Shown one piece after another: positions 1-5,857 of a DNA stretch of 8,190 nt. The stretch is taken from positions 1 through 8,190 of the forward strand of contig RFXY01000037.1 in assembly GCA_009921385.1 (NCBI GenBank), in the 5' to 3' direction. The notes beneath the pieces are model-generated. The model saw nothing but the letters and a program-made list of their open reading frames with translations, did no database searches and was not told where the DNA came from. The translations under genes were made by a program, and so were the position numbers. Every line of letters begins with the position of its first letter. Position 1 is the first letter of the stretch. Source of the DNA: Pseudomonadota bacterium (lineage in GTDB: Bacteria > Pseudomonadota > Alphaproteobacteria > Rickettsiales > UBA1997).

Positions 1-59
1 AACGAGATGGAAGAGTTTACGATCGAGATAGTAAAGAAACTGCACTAAAGAACAATTAA
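1..59 (+). CDS. Possible 3' end of an unidentified gene (partial)
   Basis: Two plus-strand frames are open from the window edge. Frame 3 reads RDGRVYDRDSKETALKNN and stops with TAA at 57-59. Frame 1 reads NEMEEFTIEIVKKLH and stops at 46-48. Frame 3 fits the local codon habits better (CGA/AGA for Arg, GAA for Glu, GAT for Asp), whereas frame 1 uses GAG three times plus AAG, ACG and CTG, which are rarer in the neighbouring genes. In frame 3 the pair Arg-Asp recurs after seven codons, a hint of repetition too short to interpret. No family can be recognised from about 18 residues. It is also possible that neither frame is coding. Confidence 0.25.
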   Translation, partial: RDGRVYDRDSKETALKNN

Positions 60-134
60 TGCCAATTAGTAAAATTAATTTTTGGGGTAAAATTTTAGAA
101 TGGTCAATTATTAATACAGATGGTTGCCCCGAAT

Positions 135-167
135 AATTTAAGTAAAATTTAAGTAAAGTTTAAGCTA
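135..167. repeat. Short 11-base tandem repeat
   Basis: AATTTAAGTAA occurs exactly twice in a row (135-145 and 146-156), followed by a degenerate third copy (157-167, 8 of 11 bases matching) that runs into the palindrome at 159-174. A period of 11 is near one helical turn, so all copies would face the same side of the DNA. Whether this is a protein-binding array or simple low-complexity sequence cannot be decided from one copy of the locus. Confidence 0.5.
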
Positions 168-174
168 GCTTAAA
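159..174. repeat. 16-base perfect palindrome
   Basis: TTTAAGCTAGCTTAAA is perfectly self-complementary with no spacer, as expected for a dimeric DNA-binding site, although AT-rich palindromes also arise by chance. It overlaps the last tandem repeat unit and abuts the hairpin that begins at 174. It lies nearly 600 bases upstream of nrdA, so a direct role in nrdA control is doubtful. Confidence 0.45.
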
Positions 175-210
175 TGGTGGTTTTAATATTAAATGGCTAT
201 ACTCCACCAT
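174..210. repeat. Inverted repeat with 7-base arms
   Basis: ATGGTGG at 174-180 pairs with CCACCAT at 204-210. The 23-base loop itself contains a perfect 12-base palindrome, TTTAATATTAAA, at 182-193. No T-run follows on either strand, so it is not an ordinary intrinsic terminator. Confidence 0.4.
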
Positions 211-224
211 AGAGTTTTAAATAA

Positions 225-259
225 AATCTTTTGGCAAAAAATGAATTCGCCAAAAGATT
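225..259. repeat. Perfect 11-bp stem with 13-base loop
   Basis: AATCTTTTGGC at 225-235 is the exact reverse complement of GCCAAAAGATT at 249-259, separated by 13 bases. This is the longest perfect stem I found in the intergenic region. No clear T-tract follows on the plus strand. On the minus strand the following bases are only moderately T-rich (TTTATTTAAAAC). It could be an RNA hairpin, a remnant mobile-element end, or a small dispersed repeat of this genome. Its function is unknown. Confidence 0.55.
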
Positions 260-411
260 ATCTATGGTAAAAATCATGTCAATGGCATAGAATATTTTTG
301 GAGCTAGCTTATATTTTGGCAAAGAAAATATTGGCAAAATTTAATGGATTAAACGATGATAAGTTTATCTTGCACTTATAAAGAAAGTGAGTTTAGATTT
401 AATAACGAAAA

Positions 412-436
412 AACAAAATTTATATAAAATTTTGTT
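412..436. repeat. 10-bp AT-rich stem with 5-base loop
   Basis: AACAAAATTT at 412-421 pairs exactly with AAATTTTGTT at 427-436 around the loop ATATA. The stem contains only two G-C pairs, so it would be weak as RNA. It lies nine bases before a second hairpin at 445-464. On the minus strand both are followed by moderately T-rich sequence, but no minus-strand gene ends here. Confidence 0.45.
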
Positions 437-444
437 GAAAATAA

Positions 445-464
445 TTAGAGAAAATCCTCTCTAA
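445..464. repeat. 7-bp hairpin with 6-base loop
   Basis: TTAGAGA at 445-451 pairs with TCTCTAA at 458-464 around AAATCC. This compact stem-loop is next to the hairpin at 412-436. It lacks a downstream T-run on the plus strand, so a terminator role for a gene entering from the left is not supported. Confidence 0.4.
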
Positions 465-643
465 AATTGTCTAGAGCCAAAGTTTTTAAAAAATTTGATA
501 AATTTTGTTTTCTCTTCGATGCTTTTTTTACTTACAATATTAATTTACTCAACTCTTTCGAGCAATATTTTCACCTCCATATATTGATAATGGAAATGGT
601 ATAAGTAGTAAAATTTTAAATGACTTTTCATTATTTGCAAGTA

Positions 644-688
644 TTTAAAAACCAGTTATTTTAATTATCTGAAAGTTGCTGGTTTAAA
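644..688. repeat. Imperfect inverted repeat upstream of nrdA
   Basis: AAACCAG at 649-655 pairs with CTGGTTT at 679-685. Three further pairs (644-646 with 686-688) form if two A residues at 647-648 bulge out. The loop is 23 bases. It ends six bases before the proposed -35 box of nrdA, so it could affect initiation as a DNA site. If transcription starts near 728 it would not be part of the nrdA leader RNA. Confidence 0.3.
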
Positions 689-693
689 AGTTA

Positions 694-721
694 TTGCAAA
701 ATTGAAAATAGGCACTAAAAT
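694..721 (+). promoter_or_regulatory. Candidate sigma-70-type promoter for nrdA
   Basis: TTGCAA at 694-699 (4 of 6 to the -35 consensus) and TAAAAT at 716-721 (5 of 6 to the -10 consensus) are separated by 16 bases. Transcription would begin near 728, giving a leader of about 33 bases before the nrdA ATG at 761. In sequence this AT-rich such matches are expected by chance, so the call rests partly on position. No convincing NrdR-box pair was seen. Confidence 0.35.
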
Positions 722-760
722 TTACTAATCAATATTTTTTCATTTTTATTTTCTTTAACA

Positions 761-2545
761 ATGTTTAGCATCAATTTAGATCTGCAAAAAGATCAAAATC
801 TCAGTAGTTTTGGCAAAGCGATCTTAAAAGATCGCTACCTATTGCCAGAAGAAAACTTTCAGCAACTATTTGCCAGAGTTGCCAGTGCTTATGCCAACGA
901 TTCTGCCCATGCCAATCGTTTATATCAATACATCTCCGATTTGTGGTTTATGCCCGCCACCCCAGTGTTAAGCAACGGCGGCACTCAAAGAGGCTTGCCC
1001 ATCTCTTGTTTTTTAAACGAGTGCTCCGATTCTTTAGAAGGCATTGTTAATTTATGGAACGAAAATGTTTGGCTAGCTTCAAAAGGCGGTGGCATTGGTA
1101 GTTATTGGGGCAATGTACGATCTATCGGCGAAATAGTTCGAGGCAACGGCAAAACTTCGGGCATTGTGCCGTTTATTAAAGTGATGGATTCTCAAACCTT
1201 AGCCATTTCGCAAGGTAGCCTAAGAAGAGGCTCTGCCGCAGTTTATTTGCCTATTCACCACCCCGAAATCAACGAATTTATCGATATCAGAAGGCCAATT
1301 GGTGGCGATCAAAACCGCCGATCTCTTAATTTGCATCATGGTGTGGTGATTACCGATGAGTTTATGAAAGCGGTTGAAAAAAACGAAGATTTTCATCTAA
1401 AAAGCCCCTACACTCACAAGGTTTTAGAAACCGTAAAAGCCCGAGAATTGTGGGTGAAACTTCTTACCACCAGAATCGAAACTGGCGAACCATATATTTT
1501 GTTTATCGATGCCGTCAATAAAGCCATTCCCGCCCATCATAAAAAACTCAATCTCACAGTAAAAACTTCTAATTTATGCTCAGAAATCACTTTGCCGACC
1601 GGCATCGATCATCTCGGCAACGACCGAACAGCAGTGTGTTGTTTGTCTTCTTTAAATCTCGAATATTACGATGCCTGGAAAGATAACTCTCAATTTGTTT
1701 TTGATGTTGTTTCATTTTTAGATAATGTCTTGCAAGATTTCATCAATACCGCTCCTGATTCTATGGCAAAAGCCAAATATTCTGCTATGCGAGAAAGAAG
1801 TATTGGGCTTGGAGTGATGGGCTTTCATTCTTTTTTACAAAGCAAAAATGTGCCAATCGAATCGGCTATGAGCAAGGTGTGGAACAAAAAAATCTTTCAA
1901 AAAATTAAACAAGAAGTCGATTTAGCCTCGCAAGAATTAGCCAAACAAAAAGGTGCCTGTCCCGATGCCCTAGAAGCTGGTTTTAATGAGAGATTTTCTA
2001 ATAAAATCGCCATCGCCCCCACCGCTTCAATTTCTATCATCGCCAACAATTCTTCACCTGGAGTTGAGCCTTTTGTGGCAAATTCTTTTACCCAAAAAAC
2101 CCTTACAGGCTCTTTTAATGTGCGAAATAAAAATTTAGTTAAACTACTTGAAAGCAAAGGTAAAAACACCGAAGATATTTGGTCATCAATCACCACCAAC
2201 GAAGGCTCGGTGCAACATCTTAATTTTTTAGACGATCACGAAAAAATGGTCTTTAAAACCGCTCAAGAAATCGATCAGCGATGGATTATCGATTTAGCGG
2301 CCGAGAGACAAGAGTATGTTTGCCAAGCGCAAAGTATCAATTTATTTTTACCTGGCAATGTTTCGAAAAAATATCTGCACGAAATGCATTTTCGAGCTTG
2401 GCAAAAAGGCCTAAAAAGCCTTTATTATTGTCGCTCAACCTCAATTCAAAGAGCAGACAAAGTTTCACACAAAGTTGAACAAAACGAAATTAATCTTAAC
2501 AACCAGCAAGAAGACAAATACGAAGAGTGTTTGGCTTGCCAATAA
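761..2545 (+). CDS. nrdA: Class I ribonucleoside-diphosphate reductase, alpha (large) subunit, short form
   Basis: Reduces ribonucleoside diphosphates to deoxyribonucleotides with a radical-generating beta subunit, supplying DNA precursors in the cytoplasm. Residue roles are assigned by comparison with E. coli NrdA. The redox pair is Cys83 (in ISCFL) and Cys293 (in VCCLSS). The active-site trio is Asn271, Cys273 and Glu275 (NLCSE). The radical-transfer tyrosines are Tyr555-Tyr556 (SLYYCRST). The APTASIS block sits at 419-425. The C-terminal tail ends in Cys590 and Cys593, the shuttle cysteines, here spaced CX2C rather than the CX4C of E. coli. At 594 residues it is much shorter than E. coli NrdA (761). 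It starts directly with the alpha N-terminal domain (FGKAILKDRYLLP, from residue 17), so no ATP-cone is present. ATG 761 is the first ATG in frame after a stop at 716-718, and no Shine-Dalgarno sequence precedes it. nrdB is not in the window. Confidence 0.95.
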   Translation: MFSINLDLQKDQNLSSFGKAILKDRYLLPEENFQQLFARVASAYANDSAHANRLYQYISDLWFMPATPVLSNGGTQRGLPISCFLNECSDSLEGIVNLWNENVWLASKGGGIGSYWGNVRSIGEIVRGNGKTSGIVPFIKVMDSQTLAISQGSLRRGSAAVYLPIHHPEINEFIDIRRPIGGDQNRRSLNLHHGVVITDEFMKAVEKNEDFHLKSPYTHKVLETVKARELWVKLLTTRIETGEPYILFIDAVNKAIPAHHKKLNLTVKTSNLCSEITLPTGIDHLGNDRTAVCCLSSLNLEYYDAWKDNSQFVFDVVSFLDNVLQDFINTAPDSMAKAKYSAMRERSIGLGVMGFHSFLQSKNVPIESAMSKVWNKKIFQKIKQEVDLASQELAKQKGACPDALEAGFNERFSNKIAIAPTASISIIANNSSPGVEPFVANSFTQKTLTGSFNVRNKNLVKLLESKGKNTEDIWSSITTNEGSVQHLNFLDDHEKMVFKTAQEIDQRWIIDLAAERQEYVCQAQSINLFLPGNVSKKYLHEMHFRAWQKGLKSLYYCRSTSIQRADKVSHKVEQNEINLNNQQEDKYEECLACQ

Positions 2546-2554
2546 AATTTTTTT

Positions 2555-3952
2555 ATGAAATTTATCTCAACTCGTTTATCTTCTCCCGCCTTATCTTTTA
2601 ACGATGTGATTTTACAAGGGCTAGCACCAGATGGCGGTCTGTATGTGCCAGAATTTTTACCATTGTTTGACCAAAAAAAGCTCTCCGAAATGGCAAAAAT
2701 GAACTACCAAGAATTATTTTTTGAGGTAACTTATAATTTTGTTTCAGAAAGCATTAGCGAAGATGTTTATAAAAAAATTATCGCCAAATCTTATGAAAAC
2801 TTTAATCATCAAGCAATTGCCCCACTAAAACAGCTGGCTAGCAATCATTATTTACTCGAATTGTTTCATGGGCCAACACTGGCTTTTAAAGATTTTGCTT
2901 TGCAATTTTTAGGAAATTTACTTGAACATTTATTATCTTTAAAAAAAGAAAAAATAGTGATTGTCGGAGCAACTTCTGGCGACACTGGTTCGGCCGCCAT
3001 TCAGGGTTGCAAAATGTGCGAAAGTGCCACAATTTTTATTTTACATCCTCATCAAAAAGTTTCGGCAGTGCAACGAAAACAAATGACCACCGTTATCGCC
3101 GACAATGTTTTTAATATCGCTTTGCAAGGCAATTTTGATGATTGTCAAAATTTTGTCAAAAAAATGTTTGTTAATCAGCAATTTTTAAATGGCAAAAAAA
3201 TGGTTGCCGTAAATTCTATTAATTTTGCTCGAATTATGGCTCAAATAGTCTACTATTTTTATAGTGGCTTACGAGTGGCAAACAGCAGTGGGGTTTCTTT
3301 TTCGGTGCCAACCGGCAATTTTGGCGATATTTATGCTGGTTATTTAGCAAAAAAAATGGGGTTAAACATCAATAAACTGATTGTCGCCACCAATAACAAT
3401 AACATTTTGGTGCGGTTTTTGCAAAACAACGATTATAAAAAACAACCAATGATCGAAACCATTTCGCCTAGCATGAACATTCAGGTGGCTAGCAATTTTG
3501 AAAGATTGATTTTTGATGTGGCAAAAACTCATAAACTCGAAAATTCTATTGGTTTGGCAATGCAAGAATTTGAAAGAACCAATCATCTCAAATTAAACGA
3601 AACAATTCAAAGAACGATTTCTGCCGATTTTGTTGGTTTTGAAGTTTCTGATGCAACCACGATTTCTGCCATTCAGCAAGCCTATCAACAAACTTCCGAA
3701 GTCCTCGATCCGCACACCGCCATTGGTTTTGAAGCCACTTTGCAGTTTATGAATAGCAAGCACTATAAAAAAGAGCCTGTCATTACTTTGGCAACCGCAC
3801 ATCCTGCCAAATTTCCAGATGCGATTTTGCAAGCCAAAATGCCCGAACCAAAATTGCCTAATTTTTTGCATAATTTGTTTGATCTGCCCGAAAAATATAC
3901 AGTTCTTGACAACAATTTAGAAGAAGTAAAACAATTTATTGCCAGCAAATAA
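2555..3952 (+). CDS. thrC: Threonine synthase
   Basis: Converts O-phospho-L-homoserine to L-threonine and phosphate, the last step of threonine synthesis, as a PLP enzyme of fold type II. The N-terminal segment has the usual GLAPDGGLYVPE block (22-33). The PLP-binding lysine is Lys112 in HGPTLAFKDFA (105-115). ATSGDTGSAA (139-148) and PTGNFGD (252-258) are the substrate and cofactor-phosphate loops of the family. The 465-residue length matches the bacterial long form of threonine synthase. It begins nine bases after the nrdA stop, with seven T residues directly before the ATG and no Shine-Dalgarno sequence, so translation is probably coupled to nrdA or depends on an unstructured U-rich leader. 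thrA and thrB are not in the window. A retained thrC suggests the organism can still finish threonine synthesis, unlike the most reduced intracellular relatives, but that depends on the rest of the pathway. Confidence 0.95.
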   Translation: MKFISTRLSSPALSFNDVILQGLAPDGGLYVPEFLPLFDQKKLSEMAKMNYQELFFEVTYNFVSESISEDVYKKIIAKSYENFNHQAIAPLKQLASNHYLLELFHGPTLAFKDFALQFLGNLLEHLLSLKKEKIVIVGATSGDTGSAAIQGCKMCESATIFILHPHQKVSAVQRKQMTTVIADNVFNIALQGNFDDCQNFVKKMFVNQQFLNGKKMVAVNSINFARIMAQIVYYFYSGLRVANSSGVSFSVPTGNFGDIYAGYLAKKMGLNINKLIVATNNNNILVRFLQNNDYKKQPMIETISPSMNIQVASNFERLIFDVAKTHKLENSIGLAMQEFERTNHLKLNETIQRTISADFVGFEVSDATTISAIQQAYQQTSEVLDPHTAIGFEATLQFMNSKHYKKEPVITLATAHPAKFPDAILQAKMPEPKLPNFLHNLFDLPEKYTVLDNNLEEVKQFIASK

Positions 3953-3982
3953 TGCCTATGCAATGCAATTTACAAATGGTTT

Positions 3983-5842
3983 ATGATTGCTAAAATAGGT
4001 TTTTGTCTGCTAATTTTCATTGTTGCCATTGGCGGATGTTTAAGTTTTTTAGCTTTTTTTGGCAAAAAAAACAAAACCAATATGCAAACAATTTATATCT
4101 TAAATTTTGCATTATTGCTAGTTGCTTTATGTTGCAAGCTGTGCCTGATTTATAGTTTTGTAATTTCTGACTACTCGGTTCTAAATGTTTATCAAAATTC
4201 GCATCATCTAAAACCGCTGATCTTTAAAATTGCAGGAGCTTGGGGCAACCACGAAGGCTCGATGTTGTTGCTAATTTTGGTGCTTTTAATTTACAACACT
4301 GTATTTTTGCTAAAAAGCAAGCTCGATTTATCAATAAAAATCAACACGGTCGCCATTCAAACCACCATCATCACTATGTTTGCTTTTTACACTCTTGCCA
4401 CTTCTAACCCATTTTTGCCGATTTTTCCTGTTCCAAAAGCAGGCTTAGGCCTAAACCCATTATTGCAAGATATCGGCTTGGCACTGCACCCGCCAATGCT
4501 TTATTGTGGCTATTTGGGGTCGATTTTAGTTTTTTCTTTAACTATGTCGGCAGTTATGAGCAACAACTTACATAAAGAATTGCTAAAACAATTGCATTTT
4601 TGGCTATATTTTACTTTTGCCAGCCTTACCGTTGGCATTGCCTTGGGTGCTTGGTGGGCATATCGCGAGCTTGGTTGGGGAGGTTATTGGTTTTGGGATC
4701 CTGTCGAAAACATTTCTTTGATGCCTTGGCTTGCCTGCATTATGCTCATACACTGTTTATTGCTTGCTAAAAAACAAGATAAATTTAAATTATGGTTGGT
4801 TTGTTTAGTGATTGTTAATGCTATTTTGTGTTTGCTTGGCATTTTTCTTACTCGATCTGGTGTTCTTACTTCGGTTCATTCTTTTGCAGTTGATTTGGCG
4901 AGAGGTTTTGCAATGATTTTTTTGGTTTTGCTGGTGGGAGTTTTTGGCTTTTTAATTTTTGCCTATAAATTTAACGAAATAGCGGGTAAAAAAAGCAATA
5001 AAAAATCTTATATTCTACCCTTGCTGATGCAAAATTATTTGTTATTGCTGTTTTTATTGGTGGTTTTTATTGGCACTCTTTACCCTATTTTAGCCAATGG
5101 CCTGTGGCAAGAGCTAATTACCATCGGGCCTAGCTATTATCAACATATTTTTGCAGTTGGTTTAATACCATTTTTACTGTTGTTAAGTGTGGCAAGCTGG
5201 CAACATTTACAACAATTTCAGCAGAAAAAAATCATTTTTATCATAGTGGCGGTTTTTGTCGCTAGTGCCGTTCTTTATTTTAAACCGCAAAAAGATTGGT
5301 TGATAGTTAGTTGGTTGTTGGTTTTTTCGCTCATTTTAGCCATACTCACCAACATTTTTACCAAGCAAAAAATATCTGCTAAAATGGCACATCTTGGCTT
5401 TTTGATGTTGCTTACCGGCATTATGGCAAATGCCTATTTTGATAGCACCGCAGAAACACAACTAAACATTGGTGAAAGCACAGAAATAGCGGGTTTAAAA
5501 CTTGAATTTCATAGCACTCAATATATGGTTGGTAAAAACTTTTTAAGCAATCAAGGCATTTTTTACTTAACAAAACAGCAAAAAAAATTAGCCACCTTAA
5601 CACCAGAATTAAGATATTATCCTGTGTCAAACCAAACCACAAACGAAACCAGCATTTATCATTATTGGCTTGGTGATTTGGCTGTGGTTTTAGGCACAAA
5701 AGACGAAAACCACAGTTATGCTGTAAGAATCTATCATAAACCCCTAATTTACTTGATTTGGCTTGGGGCAACAACCATTAGTTTATCTTTATTGTGTTCT
5801 ATTTTTAGTCCATTGTCTAAGAACAATTCAAGGGGAATTTAG
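3983..5842 (+). CDS. ccmF: Cytochrome c-type biogenesis protein CcmF (haem lyase subunit)
   Basis: Integral membrane component of the System I (Ccm) pathway that, with CcmH/CcmI, takes haem from CcmE and attaches it to apocytochrome c in the periplasm. The diagnostic WWD domain is clear at about 224-242 (AYRELGWGGYWFWDPVEN). WGNHEGSM (87-94), HPPMLY (169-174) and LTRSGVLTSVHSFA (289-302) are also typical. All four functional histidines known from E. coli CcmF have counterparts: His169 and His299 flank the WWD site, and His257 and His470 lie in membrane segments as the b-haem ligands. About 15 hydrophobic segments are visible, with a periplasmic domain at about 485-585 (PELRYYP at 541-547) before the last one at 588-608. 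At 619 residues it is slightly shorter than usual. It starts 30 bases after thrC. There is no other ATG in frame upstream and no Shine-Dalgarno sequence. No other ccm gene adjoins it, so the pathway genes are probably scattered. Confidence 0.95.
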   Translation: MIAKIGFCLLIFIVAIGGCLSFLAFFGKKNKTNMQTIYILNFALLLVALCCKLCLIYSFVISDYSVLNVYQNSHHLKPLIFKIAGAWGNHEGSMLLLILVLLIYNTVFLLKSKLDLSIKINTVAIQTTIITMFAFYTLATSNPFLPIFPVPKAGLGLNPLLQDIGLALHPPMLYCGYLGSILVFSLTMSAVMSNNLHKELLKQLHFWLYFTFASLTVGIALGAWWAYRELGWGGYWFWDPVENISLMPWLACIMLIHCLLLAKKQDKFKLWLVCLVIVNAILCLLGIFLTRSGVLTSVHSFAVDLARGFAMIFLVLLVGVFGFLIFAYKFNEIAGKKSNKKSYILPLLMQNYLLLLFLLVVFIGTLYPILANGLWQELITIGPSYYQHIFAVGLIPFLLLLSVASWQHLQQFQQKKIIFIIVAVFVASAVLYFKPQKDWLIVSWLLVFSLILAILTNIFTKQKISAKMAHLGFLMLLTGIMANAYFDSTAETQLNIGESTEIAGLKLEFHSTQYMVGKNFLSNQGIFYLTKQQKKLATLTPELRYYPVSNQTTNETSIYHYWLGDLAVVLGTKDENHSYAVRIYHKPLIYLIWLGATTISLSLLCSIFSPLSKNNSRGI

Positions 5843-5857
5843 AAGTATTTTTAAAAA

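Larger units (their letters stand above)
60..760. other. AT-rich intergenic region with several inverted repeats, no gene seen
   Basis: About 700 bases without a convincing reading frame on either strand. Sample lines counted by hand (61-120 and 421-480) are each 14/60 G+C, well below the neighbouring nrdA. I found no tRNA-like T-arm and no recognisable structural RNA. The stretch holds an 11-base tandem repeat, a 16-base palindrome, and hairpins at about 174-210, 225-259, 412-436, 445-464 and 644-688. The motif TTGGCAAA occurs at 231-238, 316-323 and 331-338. The same string is common in coding sequence here (Gly-Lys codons), so part of the region could be a decayed gene. A plausible promoter for nrdA lies near its right end. 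Confidence 0.6.

Noticed and set aside
530..600. Possible NrdR boxes upstream of nrdA (repeated CAATATT at 535-541 and 563-569)
   Set aside because: The flanking bases do not form the 16-base NrdR palindrome, and the 28-base spacing and distance from nrdA do not fit the known paired arrangement.
545..631. 28-codon minus-strand frame (MKSHLKF...LLERVE) with GGAGGTG inside it
   Set aside because: It is very short, has no recognisable motif, and the GGAGGTG lies within the frame rather than before a usable downstream start.
60..760. tRNA, other structural RNA or CRISPR array in the intergenic region
   Set aside because: There is no T-arm consensus or cloverleaf. The only direct repeat is an 11-base unit in tandem without spacers, which is not CRISPR-like.
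1897..2199. Minus-strand frame of 100 codons inside nrdA
   Set aside because: It is antisense to a strongly conserved gene and reads as low-information sequence, so it is a shadow frame. The same holds for the frames inside thrC, ccmF and lepA.
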